Shown here: piece by piece, positions 13,330 to 26,200 of the stretch
Layout: each line of letters starts with the position of its first letter
How positions within the stretch are numbered: the first letter of the stretch is position 1
Assembly (NCBI GenBank): GCA_905221605.1
Contig: CAJNDS010000119.1
Span: forward strand, 1 to 64,000
DNA length: 64,000 nt
Source of the DNA: Symbiodinium natans
Taxonomy: Eukaryota > Sar > Dinophyceae > Suessiales > Symbiodiniaceae
Direction: 5' to 3'
Notes under the pieces: generated by a model
The model's input: only the letters and a program-made list of their open reading frames with translations
The model's database searches: none
Told to the model about the DNA's origin: nothing
Made by a program: the position numbers and the translations under genes

Positions 13330-13590
13330 TCCGCGGGATTCTTGGGTGGGATTGTCTGAGGGATTCTCTTTCCCCAGTTCTCCGGCCGCGGGCGCTCCAG
13401 CTTTGGCTGTGAACGCTCCAGGGATACTCTGCAAAATGCTCTGCGAAATTCTCTGCGACTCTCTGGAGGTCACCTTCAGGTTTACTCTGATTCTGTGCGG
13501 GATTTTGGAGGTGTGCGGAGTCTGTGGGATGACTGAGCACTCCCGGGATACTCTGCGGGATTCTCTGGAGTCTTACTTTGCGTCTCCAGG
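13330..13590. repeat. Degenerate repeat of a CTCTGCGGGATTCTCTG-like unit
   Basis: Words such as ATACTCTGC, ATTCTCTG, GGGATTCT recur at about 18-40 nt spacing on the plus strand. The unit is diverged and its period irregular. Confidence 0.5.
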
Positions 13591-13679
13591 TGAGCACTGT
13601 GGTACTTGGTGGGATGTTCTGGTCTTCTGGCGTGGCAGACCCGGCAAGAAGTACGTACCTGAGTTATGAAAGAGAGGGA

Positions 13680-13965
13680 GAGACACAGAGTGAGAGGGAG
13701 AGAGAGAGAGTGAGAGTGAGGGTGAGGGGGAGGGAGAGGGGGAGAGGCAGAGGGAGAGGGCGCGAGGGTGCGAGGGTGCGAGGGTGCGAGGGTGCGAGGG
13801 TGCGAGGGTGCGAGGGTGCGAGGGTGCGAGGGTGCGAGGGTGCGAGGGTGCGAGGGTGCGAGGGTGCGAGGGTGCGAGGGTGTGAGGGTGTGAGGGTGAG
13901 GGTGACGGTGAGGGGGAGAGTGAGAGTGAGAGATTGAGAGAAAGAGAAAGAGAGTGTGTGTGTGT
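13680..13965. repeat. GA-rich tract with GCGAGGGT octamer minisatellite
   Basis: The core at about 13761-13881 is roughly 15 tandem copies of the 8-mer GCGAGGGT, flanked by GAGAGG/GTGAGA simple sequence and ending in (GT)n at about 13953-13966. The unit length is not a multiple of three, so the same array is open in several frames. Confidence 0.9.
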
Positions 13966-14189
13966 GTGCGCACGAACATAGAACTGAGATAACAAAAACC
14001 AAGAACTGCCATGAAACCGAAAGCTGGGATGGTATGAAGCTGTTCAGAGCTGTTTCCGAACGCTAGTGTTGCCACATGCTCATCTTCCCAGCTCCATCTG
14101 CTGAGAACCGTGCTTACTGTATTGCAGATTCAAGTGCTGCTTGTCAACAGCGTTTTGTCTCTCGAAGCTGCTAAACAAAAAGGCAAGAA

Positions 14190-14543
14190 CTATCCCGACA
14201 AAAGCGCCGCTGGAGCGCTCAACAAACGTTCATCAAACATCTCAACCAACTTGTCCACCTCTTCACCAGCAGAGCTTGTCACCTCTGGCGTGCAGAACAT
14301 GTGCTGGCTGAGCTGCTGAACACACTTTTCATGCGTGCTGCTGGCCTTCTCCCGCAACACCGACAAGGTCCCTAACTCCCGTGGTATGTTCGTCGTGTCC
14401 TCGCAGCTTCTCACAAAAACAACGTCACAACATGCACACTGGCCTGTGGCCCTTTGGCCTGTGGCCCTGGGTCGACAGGTCTGAACTCTAAGTTCACGGA
14501 GAAGCACATTCAAGTCTATTGGGTGTGGAAGATTCGAAAGCAT
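14190..14543 (-). CDS. Hypothetical protein segment, 117-codon open frame
   Basis: The minus-strand frame contains a coding-like run including IPRELGTLSVLREKASS, CVQQLSQHMF and GEEVDKLVEMFDERLL before a stop at 14190. Composition is charged and helical, unlike the repeat-derived frames nearby. It may be the last exon of a gene. No family recognised. Confidence 0.4.
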   Translation of the reverse strand: MLSNLPHPIDLNVLLRELRVQTCRPRATGQRATGQCACCDVVFVRSCEDTTNIPRELGTLSVLREKASSTHEKCVQQLSQHMFCTPEVTSSAGEEVDKLVEMFDERLLSAPAALLSG

Positions 14544-14989
14544 CGCTCAAGGCAGCGTGCACTCAGCGTACACTGCCAGATGCTTCTTCTTGGTTGAATT
14601 CTGAACCCCTCCTAAAGTTTAACTTTTAGCCTCCTTATTGTGGTCTTTGCAAAAACCCAAAGTTAAAGTCCTAAGAGCTAGCTAGAAGACAACAAGTCTT
14701 TATGCTCGCAGTGCAAGCAAAGTCGAGAGGCTCCTGAACGCTCGGTGCTCGGAGCTTGTGGCTCGTGGCAGCACCGATCGAGTCCATCAGCACCTGCAAC
14801 AGAGCAGTCTCTTACAACCCTAGAGGGATTTCTTCCGCATGACATGCTAGGACCGACAGCTCACACTGGCCTCATGCAAGAACGCAGTCCTGCCAAGCCA
14901 CCATGCCGCATTTGCCAACTCCTCTCAACAAGCACCGATCAAAAAACGACAGGCGCAAGAGCAGCGAGCGAGAGCGTGCTCACGGAAAG

Positions 14990-15440
14990 CTGAACGCCGA
15001 AGACGAAGCCTGTGCCCCAAGCTCCGCATCGCTGCCAAGCGATCGCTGTCCCATCGCAAGCCAGAAAGGCGCAGCCCCCAAACTGAGCTTGCGGGAGAGA
15101 GCATCCTCCTTGAGTATGACGATCGTACGAGGATCCAGCATCCGAGCTTCGGGCTGTGTCTTGCCGAATGCCTGAACCCTGTTCGCCAGATTCTGTGTGT
15201 CCAGTCCTTTCGAAAAAGAAGAATCATTTCGGCGGCAGCGTGCTGGCAGCAGATCTTCTGCCTTGCACTCTGCCGATCCAAGCTTTCGCAACGGCGTCCA
15301 TCAGCCTGGAAAGTACGAGGAAGGCGGAGTACAGGCAGAGAAGAAGGCAGAGGCCAACAGAGGGAGGAAATCGTGCAGCTGATCGTCCATTCTGGCCTCT
15401 CGTCTACGAAGCCCAGAATGGTCGCGGCCTGTCCAGCATT
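14990..15440 (-). CDS. Possible exons of an unrecognised protein
   Basis: Minus-strand frames contain MLDPRTIVILKEDALSRKLS (near 15050-15110) and, upstream in other frames, DDQLHDFLPLLASAFFS and LMDAVAKAWIGRVQG. These look like protein rather than noise and lie in one direction, but I could not define exon ends or a family. Confidence 0.3.
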
Positions 15441-16980
15441 CGACCTCAACACTGGAAGAACTGCATTGTCTCTGAAGGAAGACAATGGCATCCCAGAATT
15501 GTACAGCATCGTACTTGGGCGTGCGACTCGCTCTGTCTTAGATCTGGGCAGATGCTGCGGGCTGAGAAATTCAATTCTCCTCCAGGTTCAACATTATCCC
15601 TGCTGGCTGGCTTGGGCAGGGCTTCAGGGTAGTGAGAAGCAACGGCGCTAGAAAGTCCGTAGCTCAAGCCTCTGCACACAGGACCTCAGCACCCTGATTG
15701 GCGATTCCTGCGACAGATGTGCACGTTGCTCAGCACGAGGGTGCGGAATCATCTTGGGGGCGAGCTGTGCATTCTTGTTTTGACTCACGCGGTTGTTAGC
15801 GGCCCTGGGTAAAGCGCTAGTTTCGGCCACTTCTTGGTGACTTCTTGCGGTTTTCTTGTTGGGTGTTGGGGGGGGCTAAGAACGTCATTCATATTGCATC
15901 CATGCCCAAAACACTAGTATTTACAGCGTTTTCGCCTCTTTGTACAACATACTGCACAAGGATGTGGAACAAGAAAATCTGCCAGCGGAGAACAGGGGAA
16001 GGCTATGCTCGCAGTTTGCGCAGAGTTTACGCGAAAAACACAATATTTTTTTCAGAGCGCCTCTCACTTCGACTTCAGTGATGCGGGACCTGCTTCGTCA
16101 GAACAAATTCTTTGTGGTTCCGTCAACGCACACTGCAGCCGAGAGGCTTGGGTTCTCAGGGCGCGGCAGTAGCGTCTGGAACAAGCAGCCCCCCCCTTGG
16201 ATAGAGGGCGCCTCCAGGCGTCATCTCCACATACTGCTCTGGGCCGGCCCGGCTGCCGAGGCGGCGTGCGCAAGCGTTTACAAGTATGCACAGTTTCTAG
16301 GCTCTGGAACTCGTAGAGCTCTGATGTTGCTCGGCTTGTTTTGGCGCAAGGCGCAGAGTTGCACGCAAAGCAGTGTGGGTTGGTTGTATGCATGGCTAAA
16401 GGCAAGGTAATCGGCCTTGTCTGTGGCGATCACGATGAAGTTGGGGGGGCAATGTCGGCAACCGAGAGTAAGCTCAGCTGTCGGCTAGCATGTCTTTCTC
16501 GGGGCATTGGGCGGAGATCAGTGGCGTGGGCCTCTCAGAGAGAGCCCGTGCAGGCAAGTGCAGGGGAACAGGCAGATAAGGGCTGTTTCTGGCAGCGTAG
16601 GCTGGGCTGCGAGAAATTTGTCGATAGTCGGCTGAGTTGGCTAAGGCACATCTGCCTCAAAGGGAGATGCCGGCAGACAGGCAGCTTGGGCGGATGGGCT
16701 ATCTCCGAACTGTGCGTTTCAGGCGAGGCTTTCGGGGCTTCCGCTTATGAGCAGGAAGAAGGCATAGGCGTAGGCAGCTTCTCACCTCTAGAGCAGGTGA
16801 GGGCACAAGGCTGCTCCCAGGCAGAAGGCCACACTGTCAGTTCTTCATCGTTGGAGCTCTGGAGCGTGAGGCCGTAGGCTGAGCAGTGTCGCTGGAGGGT
16901 TCAGGGGCACACGGAGAAGGCTGTGCTAGGCTTCGGTGCCATTGCTTTCTTGCAAGGCCGAGGCGGCTGATTTCTGCTTC
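15441..16980. other. No supported gene
   Basis: A plus-strand frame at 16341-16877 (178 codons) is the longest, but has low-information Gly/Ala/Ser/Cys content, no motif and opposite orientation to all recognised genes. No repeats stand out. Confidence 0.4.
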
Positions 16981-16989
16981 GGCAGGGAT

Positions 16990-17330
16990 CTTGTAGGCGA
17001 AGAAGTCCGAGGCCAAGGCGTCCAGGTCTTCCTGAACAGGAAGTCTTGCGTGGGTGCATTGGAGCTATTTGAGGCTACTGGCTATCTCGAGGGCCTGGCG
17101 CGGCCAGGGCAGGGCTTCACGTACGGCTTTGACGTGCGCCTGGGCATAACGAAAGCGGCGACCTACCGTAAGGCAAGGCAGCCAATACATCGCAGCCTGT
17201 CGAGAAAAGGTGGTGGGCTCGGCTGAGGAGCCGGCTCGGCACAACCCGGCAAGAGCTCCCCGAAAGACCACCCGCACGGGCTTGCTCGGCCAGAGCTGTT
17301 ACGAGGTGTAGTGCTCGCTCGCTCACGAAG
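16990..17330 (-). CDS. Possible exons of an unrecognised protein
   Basis: The minus strand reads RFRYAQAHVKAVREALPWPR then QALEIASSL near 17080-17170. After a candidate AG acceptor near 17037 it reads EDLDALASDFFAYKIPAEAE then ISRLGLARKQW. Both are charged, helical and coding-like. A further upstream piece (VSERALHLVTALAEQAR, near 17270-17330) may belong. Family not recognised. Confidence 0.35.
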
Positions 17331-17867
17331 GTCCATGTTCCGCGCGGAGAGGATGGGAGGACTAGGCGAACCGCAGACGCTGCTGATGCTCCGCCAAAAA
17401 AAGTGTTGAGGGCCCAGGATGGCAGGATAAACATGCAGATGGAGGCGCAGTAGAATGCAAGTGGGCACGTGCATGGGCCAAAAAAGTTGGATGCGCTCCT
17501 TTTCCAGATACCCGCAAAGGCAGCGGAGAGAAAAAAACAAAACAAAAAAAAACCTCCGGCTTCCGAGCTGGAAGAAATTTGGCAGCAGAAGCTGCCCAAA
17601 AAGAATGGAGAAGCAGCTACCTCAGCTTAAATCAAATCAGTGTGGCACACAAAGTGATGTTATACCGCTTAAGCAGCGCTTGCCGAGACGTTGACGGAGC
17701 CGCAGATGCCAAACGTATCAGTATCGTTGATACACCGGCACTGTCACTCCGCAGGAGACCTCTAAGTCTACTGGAAGGGTGCTCATCGGGCTGACGAAAC
17801 CGCGGCCCTTAGTACCGCCCCTGGGGTCCCTCCCAGCAATAGACAAAGAGGTCAGTAACCCCTGCGG

Positions 17868-18655
17868 ACCCAGGGGGTTTAGGGTTAGTTTGGCGTTCTG
17901 GGCTGTTAAGGCTTAGGGACTTTTAGGGTTCAAACAGGGTTTAAGGTTTTGCGGATATAGGGTTGAGTTTTTGCAATTCAGGGTTCGGGCGTTTGGGCTT
18001 AGGGCTGTTTGGGGTTCAGGGCTTTGGGGCTCCTGGAGCATTTTGGGGACTCCCGCTTGCTGGCATTCACTCCCGCTTACTTGCATTCTTTTGTGGAGGC
18101 AGCTGTTTAGGAGGCAGCCTTTTGACCGGTGACAACATGCTTAAACAAAAACTCAGAATGATGACATGCTGTCAAATACAGAGTTTTTAAATGAAGTGAA
18201 TAGTTGGCCTCCAGGGACGTCTTGGATCTATTTCAGCCTGGGTTTGGAGCGTTTTTTGGATGGAACGCGGCTTCGTGCGCTGCCAGCTCGTTTAGACAAA
18301 CAACTTTTGCTAACTCAGAATATCACATTCAAGTTCCTGTGATGTTGTGTTAAGGGTTTAGTTTTTAAGGTTTCGGGTTTTTGGACTGAGGGTCGTTTAG
18401 GGTTTGGGTCTTGGGTTTCTAGGGTTTTGGGGTTTCCGGATCTTCGGGTTTAAGGTTCAGGGTTTGGGGCTTATGCTTCGGAAATGCTCAACGGCAGCCA
18501 ACTAAGCCGGTCCGTGCTCTGTGGCTGGATGTGGTTCCCCTTTCATTGCTGACGAGGGCGTATACGGGTTAAGGGCGGACCCTAAACACCCTACGAAATC
18601 CTAATCCTAAGCTCTGAATCCCATACCCCTAAACACTCAACCGTTTAGGGTTGGG
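17868..18655. repeat. Degenerate TTTAGGG telomere-like block with inverted flank
   Basis: Between 17868 and 18475 there are many TTTAGGG, TTAGGGTT and related words on the plus strand in clusters (17875-18020 and 18345-18475). At about 18580-18655 the opposite orientation (CCCTAAACACCC, CTAAACACTCAA) appears. Confidence 0.65.
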
Positions 18656-20480
18656 CGCAAAAGCATCTTGAGGGTGAAAAGATAAGAAGATTGTAAAGAA
18701 GAACGAAAGCTGCTAAAGAGCTAGCTTCTTTAACCGTGCAACCTGTTCACAGTCCTCCTTGATAGAAGGCGTCGCTAAGCACCACATCAACGTCGAAGTG
18801 TCTTGCGCGGTCGGCTCGCTCTACCTGCAACATGGAAGCCACACGGCATTCAGGGCCCCCAAGCCCGTCCTTAACAGGCGGCCTTATGCAAACATCCTCA
18901 ACAACGGCAGCTGCTGGCAGCTCTTGCAGCGCCTTTCAAAACAGCCCACGCTGAGACAGCAAGGGCATCGACCCAAACTACGGACAGAAGAAGTATGCGA
19001 GCAGAATAAGAAAGTATACTGAATCACACACCTCACTTCACCCAATTGTATCATTGTCGAGCACGTCTCGCGTCCTGTGCGGTGCCGAGGCCCCGCAGCA
19101 TGTTGGACAGGGCCTGCAGTGGCGTTCAAGAAGGACTTCATCAATGCGAGTGCCACGAGATGCAAAGTTTGTGTTGAAAAAATGGCACACACCGATCTCA
19201 CGCATCGGTGTACAACAACCCTCGTCAACTTTAATGCACACCCTGCATGCTTTCAACACAGGGACTTCTTCAGTACACGGCACTTCTGGATCCACGGAGC
19301 TGGGCAATGAGGAGCTGGGCAATGAGTACTCAATGAGTTCTGGGCCTGCGTGTCTCCCAGCTGTAGCTTGCTGACTGCCTGGCAAGGCGTCACGCCGTCT
19401 ACTCAGGCCAATGAGCTACCGTCCATGACATGTTCACTGCTTTTCTGCTGTTACAATGCTTTCAGAGGAATCCAACCGATGCCGTGGACTGTGGACCCAG
19501 ACCATGCAATTCACTACCTCTTCCGAATGTGGCAGCATGGAGCTGCATTGCAAGTAGGGCAATCCTGCTCAGCAGTCGCCGCAAGCAGAGGAAGATGTTG
19601 GGAAGCCAGAACTGCCGACCTTCACTGACGAGCAACAGCTAACAGGAGCATTCCCTTTGCATTCGCTTGCATAATACAAGTCGGTGAGGAGCACGGCCTC
19701 CAGGACGTGTTGGATAGGTCACGTGCTTCATGCTGAGACAATCGGCCGAGGGCCTACGATGGTTGCAGAACACGTGCGTTTCGCCTGGTACGGCTCATTC
19801 TCTATCCTTATTGCTCGTACTAATACTATTTGCATTCCTCGTCCTCATCTTCTTATCATGTCACCACCATTGCTTGTTGCTTTGCATGTTCTTGTAAATT
19901 TTCTGTTGTCGTGTTGTTCTTCTTCGTGAGTGCTTCCCGCATCCTTCCTTCCCTACGGTTCTTCTTCCATATCGGGGATCCAGGGCGGGGAACCGTCACT
20001 TCGTGCTATGCGCACATCCGGCAATCAAGTTTGGTGGCGACAAGAACGGGTATCCCCAGAATCCTTCTAAGTCCCCTCATCAGCCAGCCAATCTTCTTCT
20101 ACCCATCGTTCGTTCGTTCTTCCGCTTTTTTTCGTTTTTGTGTTCTTTCCGGGGCTTCGAGCAACGCCCTGCCACACACCCGCAGAGTCTTAAGAGTGAC
20201 ACCTGTGCCCAGCTTCCCCACTCTGAGTGCCCCTCTTATTGCAACTAAAAGCTATTCCTCTTCTCCTCCGAGGGTCTGAGACTTAGGCATGCTTCGGATT
20301 AGCGGCGAGCCGGGGATCGTTCGCATGGGGAGCTTCGAGAATGGACTACTCTTCCCGACAGTCAGGTTGAAACTGGATGAGCACCGCTGTCAACTGGACA
20401 ATGGGTCCGTTTGAGTGCAGTGTCAGATCTGCTGCATGATCACTTCACTCTCTGGGAGCTCGGCAGCGGCCACCGGCAAA
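18656..20480. other. No firm gene
   Basis: A minus-strand frame at 19038-19385 carries MREIGVCHFFNTNFASRGTR, which may be coding, but nothing links it to a family. 19800-20150 is T-rich on the plus strand with repeated TTCTTC/GTTCG words. Confidence 0.35.
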
Positions 20481-21740
20481 CTTAATAGCGGCTTGTCGCA
20501 AAGTTGAACTCGCCCTGCCCAGTACCGACCGCGGAGGGCAGCAAAAAAAACCCAAAGACTCTCCGGCACCTGGACCTCAGACAGTATTCACCAGTTCCTG
20601 CAAGAGGCAGAACAAAGCCGTAGTCGACATTCGAGCTGCCTGATCTCCCCCTCTGTGAGTCCTGGGTTGGCCACCTTTTCAGGCGCAACGCTGACCGCGA
20701 TGCTGCCTGCATTAACCTTGGTGGGCACGAAACCTCCATGAGTGTGAAACGCATGCACGGCCACGCACTGCACCCTGCTCTGATTCCGTCGAGCTCTCTG
20801 CGGAAGGTGCAGCAAGGCAGTTGATGCCTGGCTAGTCGGTGGGTCATCCTCTGTTTGCCCGCAGCGATTCGGCAAGGCGCGGACAGGACTCCGTGCGCTG
20901 TTTGAAGGCGACTGCGCACTGGAGTGATGGATGCTGGCGATCCCCTGAGATTTTCAAGGACACAGGGGTGAAGTGCTTTGTTGCCTTGGCATGTAGGCAC
21001 CTCTTCTGCAATCATGTGGTAGGAGGCCATGTCGGCTGCCTGGAGCGTTGCAGATCTCCGGACCCTGTTGGACGAGTTCTGCACATCCAAGTCGTTCACC
21101 TGCAGATGCAGCTGCGAGTTGGCTAGGTGAAAACCCGAAACAGATGAAAAACCCTGAGTTTCCCTGGGTTTCCCTGAATTTCTGCATCCGGAGCCTGAGA
21201 GCGGCAGCCTCTTCGGGTGGCCGAAGCCAATGGCTCGTGTCGGCACGCCAAGGTGCCCAGGGCCCGAGCGGCGTTTGCCAAGTACCGCGCGGACACCTGG
21301 AAGATGTTTCAGGATTTTGGGCGCAAGGTTTTGGGGAGTTTTGGGGGTGAGGATGCATCCCACCTAACCATGGACCTCCCTCGTGACTTCTTCGATGAGT
21401 TGCGCAACGTCTGGAGAGGAGAGCCAAGTCGCTCCATCCTCTGCCTCAGCGACTCAATGTAGTGACAGCCGGAGGACGTACGCTCTCCACATACTCCCTC
21501 TCGCCCTTCTGGCCTTCGCGAGGCGGTGCAGCGCCGTGCCGAAGTGCACCGTTCCAAGCTCTGGGGCATGGCGCCGCAGTGCCAGGAGAAGCTCCGGCAC
21601 TGATTCCTTCAAACTCCATGCTCCAGTGAATACCACAGTATCCACAGTTGACATGCAAGGGATGCTCGGGATTTAGTGAGGGAAGCACGGCGCTTGCGAC
21701 AACGGGGCGCGCCTTTGACACCAGCAAATCATTGAGGCGC
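20480..21740 (-). CDS. OPR/RAP-type (FASTK-like) organelle RNA-binding protein, partial model
   Basis: Predicted helical-repeat RNA-binding protein of the OPR/RAP group that expanded in dinoflagellates and Apicomplexa, usually acting on plastid or mitochondrial RNA. Exons: 21713-21740 (RLNDLLVSK), 21514-21606 (ESVPELLLALRRHAPELGTV then HFGTALHRLAK), about 21375-21413 (DVAQLIEEVTREV), 21237-21296 (VSARYLANAARALGTLACRH, the FxxxxLANxxxALxxL repeat signature) and 21001-21039 (AADMASYHMIAEE). The first two join in phase into the typical LNxxIV...PEELLALV...ALHRLAK opening. Donors are GC, GA and GT. Further exons probably lie at 20590-20870 (VNAGSIAVSVAPEK), but the C-terminal RAP domain was not recognised. 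Confidence 0.7.
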
Positions 21741-23206
21741 CTGGCACGCCGCTCCTCAGGGGAAGAGCTAGTCGGGTCCACTGATACATCAATCATCCGA
21801 TTCATCCTCAGCTGTCAATCCGTGTCGGCTTCCACGAAGCTGCTCAAGACCTACGGACTGTCAGGGAGTCCAGGATACAAGGTGTCAACTGTCCACTGTC
21901 GACTTGACTGCCAAGAAGGCTCACTTTCCGTTTCAGAACTCGGCCTTATGAGACAATTACTTAGGTCCCAGCCCATGGCTTGCAGCGCATGGAGGGACGT
22001 AGCGGCGACTCCATCATTCCAGGTGCAGTTGCATCACAGACCACAAAACACTTTGAAGCGTCTGGCACTTAGCAGGACAGAGTGTCAAAGTTTAAGTGCA
22101 TTTCTGAACCAGCCAGCCAGCTACTGGAAGATTAGAAACACCGTGTCGCGGAAAAGTGTTCTGACAATACGGAAACAAGGACAATGTAAGAGCTCTACAC
22201 AGTTCTCACTCGTCGTGACCGTCTTGCATGACATGTTTAAACTCTTGCTGCAGCAAGCGTTGCAAACAACCCACAGTGCTCCACCGCATCTTTCTCGCCT
22301 TTTGATGCTCGAGATGGACACACGCCCGCCTTTGTCTGCTGGGCCCTGTCAGATTCACTGAATCTCTCGATGGGTTTGAAGATGTGTTCTGAAAAACGAG
22401 CTAGGCTGAGATATCGCCATACATTGTTTGCATCGTAGTAGCATGACAGCCTTATGGCTGTCAGCATCTGTCAGGGCATGATGCACGCAAAGGGACATAA
22501 TGGGACGCAGCGGAGGACTGCAGTGTCTCCCAGGTTCCTCAGCATGAGCAGAGCGTAGAGCTGTGAGTTGCACACGGTATGAGGAGCGTGCAGCATACAG
22601 GCACACAAGGCCGCTATTGCAAACCAAGCGTCCTGAAACAATCCTCGCCGTTGGTGAGGCCGCAAAAAGGACAGCTTCACGCCTCTTAGAGCTCCCTTGT
22701 TTGAGGAGCAGGGCGCGTCGCTCGCGTCAGCTAAAGGGCAGCTGAGCAGTGGCTGGAAGCAATCTTGGCAGAAGCGACATGACATATCACGCCTTGAGTG
22801 TAGTCTATACGTCTATACATCTTTCTTCTCAGCACCACTGCTCTGTGCGATGCACGAGAAGTCTGCGAGTCCGATTGGAGCACCAAAACAAGCAGGTTTG
22901 AGCTGACAGTTGCGCAAAAAGACTGGACCTCAGGACCCAGCAGTTGACACAATTTCCACTGAGCACTGCTACAGGGGTCCACACGGTCAGACGAGGGGTG
23001 GAGTCTGGTTGGGTTAGGTAGGCCCGTGGTTGGGAGCCACTGGCGTGAACACCGTGTGCACTCACAGCCGAAGAGCTCAAGAGCTCAGCATTTTTTCCTC
23101 GGCGCATGCCAAGCACGTGTGTAAATAGGAAGGTCAATCCCAGCCACATGTGTTGGATTCAAACCTTGAACCAGTGATGTCAGATGATGTCAGCACCCAC
23201 CTGCCA
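21741..23206. other. Region between the importin stop and the OPR/RAP exons
   Basis: Should hold the importin 3' UTR and any 5' exons of the OPR/RAP gene. A minus-strand frame at 22480-22660 (DAWFAIAALCACMLHAPHTV) is coding-like and might be an upstream OPR/RAP exon. Nothing else is recognisable. Confidence 0.35.
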
Positions 23207-26200
23207 TCAAGTAACAATCTTTTTCTGCTGCTTCTCGCTGAAGCTGGAGGCAGCACCTGGCGCCAGAGGTCACTGTTGGGAGAGTGATGGTGGGGAAGAT
23301 ATCTTGATACCCCATTCTTGCTACGAGCGCTCTGTCTCATATGCTGGCATCTAGCCACGGTCACAGGCGTTGCCCGAGGCCGGTGCCTACGAGCACGTTC
23401 TGTGGGAGCGCTTTGAAGATCTCAGGTCCGGGAAGTTCGACAGGCCACGCTGGAAGAATCACCCAATCTCAAGTCAGCAGACTTCTTGGGCTCGCACTCT
23501 CAGGATCTTTTCGTCGCTCTCTTTGCTGCAAATTTCTGACCAGAAGCAGAGGAGGAACCCAAAGCAGCAAAACTCAGAGGCACTGCGACTGAGCGGACCC
23601 TAAAGCTGTTGACTTTCTTAAGGATTTGCCTTCTTGCTTGTAGATCTCAGCCAAGCATGACAGCACTTTCCTTGGTGCGCAACTTGCATCCGGCTCACAC
23701 TCGGCTTGCAGATACTCCCTTGCGCCCGGACCCCAGGTTTCGGTTGTCTTGCCCTAAGAGCCCCTGCAGGCGGCGACGAAGCAAGTACAGTCGCGTGAGA
23801 ATACGATGCATTGTGGCGCCTGGTTCTGAGCAAGGACAAGGTCGATGAGCTTCTCATGTACCTTCTTTGCCTCCCGTGCAGTTTGGATTGACCCTCGGTC
23901 CCGCCAAAGGTCACACTATGATCTGGCCAGCTCACTAGATCGTGGTCCGGTTTTTGGCACTGTTTGGAGTCCCTGTCGTGATACCCAAAAAGGAATCCTA
24001 CTTCACAATGCTGACCATCTGTTCCACCGTATCTGCAGCTCTTGAACTACTGGGGCTGTGCGCCTCCTCGGTGTCCTCTCGCAGAGGCAGCTTTGAGAGG
24101 ACCAAGTCCCAGGCCTCAGCAGAGCCAGCGCCGGGCCCACAAGTGCACGTGGCCGAAGCACGGCCAACACATGAAGCACCTGAGCCTGCAGCCTGGACCT
24201 CTGGAGGGCAGAGTTGCGCCTTGTCCTGGCCATGGTTTGACATGTGCTTTTTCTCGACTCACGGAATCACCGGAGTCCTTCAGCAACGAAAGGAGAGCAG
24301 CTACCTGATGCAGGCGCACGGAAAGGCATCGTGTTTTGCCGGCCTGTCTCTGTGGGGCTACAGGGCCCGACCGCATTGTCCATGGCAATCTTGGCCTTCT
24401 CATCCTTTTGTGAAAACAGCAGCAACAACTTGGCAACAGCTACAAGCAGCGTGGGTTTGCCGCGTTTGCCCGTACTTCGCTTCTCTCTCCCAAGGCGCCC
24501 GCCCGCTTCTTGGGCTTTGGCATCCCCACGACCTTTGCAAGCCGTTTGAAGGCCTCGGGTGTTGCCTGGCAGCCAGAAATGAGCCATGCACTGCCACTCA
24601 AGATAGCGAGCACAGATAGCACAGATGGCACAGATGGCACAGATGGCACAGATGGCACAGATAGCACAGTTAGCACAGGAATGACATCCCGCACCAGCCT
24701 CCGCAAACTTTGCGAGCGGCGCCGCCAGATTGACCGCGTACGCGGCTGCCGTCCTTTGAGATGCGCATCTGTGACATCGTGGGAAAAATTAGCGAACCTC
24801 AGGGCCATGTGGAAGGAAACAAGCTGTTGTCAACTGCAGCTGCTCAAGTCGCCAACCTGTACACCATCTGTACACGGTCTGTACACCATCCGGGATGACT
24901 GGAGTTGATTTGGAGATTCGGAGGCAGAAGCCGCGGCCCAGAGTCTGGACATGTCTAGATGCAAACAGCACCAAAATGCGCAAATGTTGCGCTCCTACAC
25001 GCATCGAATCCGTCATTCACATTACTCTCAATTTCGTGCGCATTAGCGCGCAGGCTTCTCATCGCTTCTCCGTCTGAGCGAAGTCTCCAGACTTTGTGGA
25101 GCGCTTAGTGTCTGTCTCATTCAGAAGCCAGATGCCAACCAGAGTAGCCAAAGCAGATCCACAGAACACAGTGGACACCACTACCTGCATGAGGGGTCAC
25201 ACTCTGAATGAAAAACGGCCGGTCCAAGACGAGGCAGCTTCTTCAAGAATGCATTACCCAGGGATGGCAAACAGGCCTGATCTCCAAAGAAGGAGAGGCA
25301 CATGACCACGGTCAGCAAGTTTGTTGCCACCATGAAGGTTCCAACAAAACGCGACAGCTCTTCCTCACAAATTCTTGCCCGTTAGAGGACGGCCCTGCCT
25401 TGAAGCTGCAATCTGCGCAGCACTTCAAATATCTTCCGACACATTTTTTGGCAGCCATCCTCCATGCCCATCTGCTGGAAGTGCATAATGCCGATGATGC
25501 AAGAGCCCTGTATGACTGCATTGGCATCTGAAAGTGACGAAGGCGTTAACACAGTTGCTTTTGAATGATGCGGATCTGGCCTTCAGCCCTGCGGCAGCTA
25601 GAAGAGCCAGAGTGGACTGCTCCTGCCATGCAAGGTTGATGGTCTAGCAGCTTTCAGCTCCGAGGGAACGAAACCTCGGAGCGTACAGCTGGCGGACTGC
25701 ATATGAATACTGCAATTCACTCATGCTAGACTGGCGAATCATAATCATGCAATTGGGCCTCCGTGCCCCAGTTGAGCACAGCTCCGGCCAGTGTACGTGA
25801 AGTGAGGAACTGAATCGCTTCACAAATCGCCTTGACTGTGAACTTGTTTGGCATTTTGATTCTGCGGATACTTCCGTATGCCTCCGTGCCGTGTCTCCAA
25901 GGGACAGTTGCCAGAGCCCAGCGCATTGGCATTCGCAACACAAAGCTGCCAGAGACCAGCACCAAGCAGCAGGCGAGCACACCTTGCAAAAGGTGCGGCA
26001 ATGCAAAACGGGAACGGCATGAAAAGCACAACATGCAACGCTTGCATCTTCAAGTGCCAAAAAACCCAATGAGTCTCTTGGCTTCCAGCATAGGAAGCGC
26101 GGCTGCTCCCAGCGGTCCAAGGATGCTGCTCGAGGCGTGGAGGCATGAATGGGGCTGCTGACCTGCAAGCACAGGCCGATCGTGAAGGATTTCGAGGCGG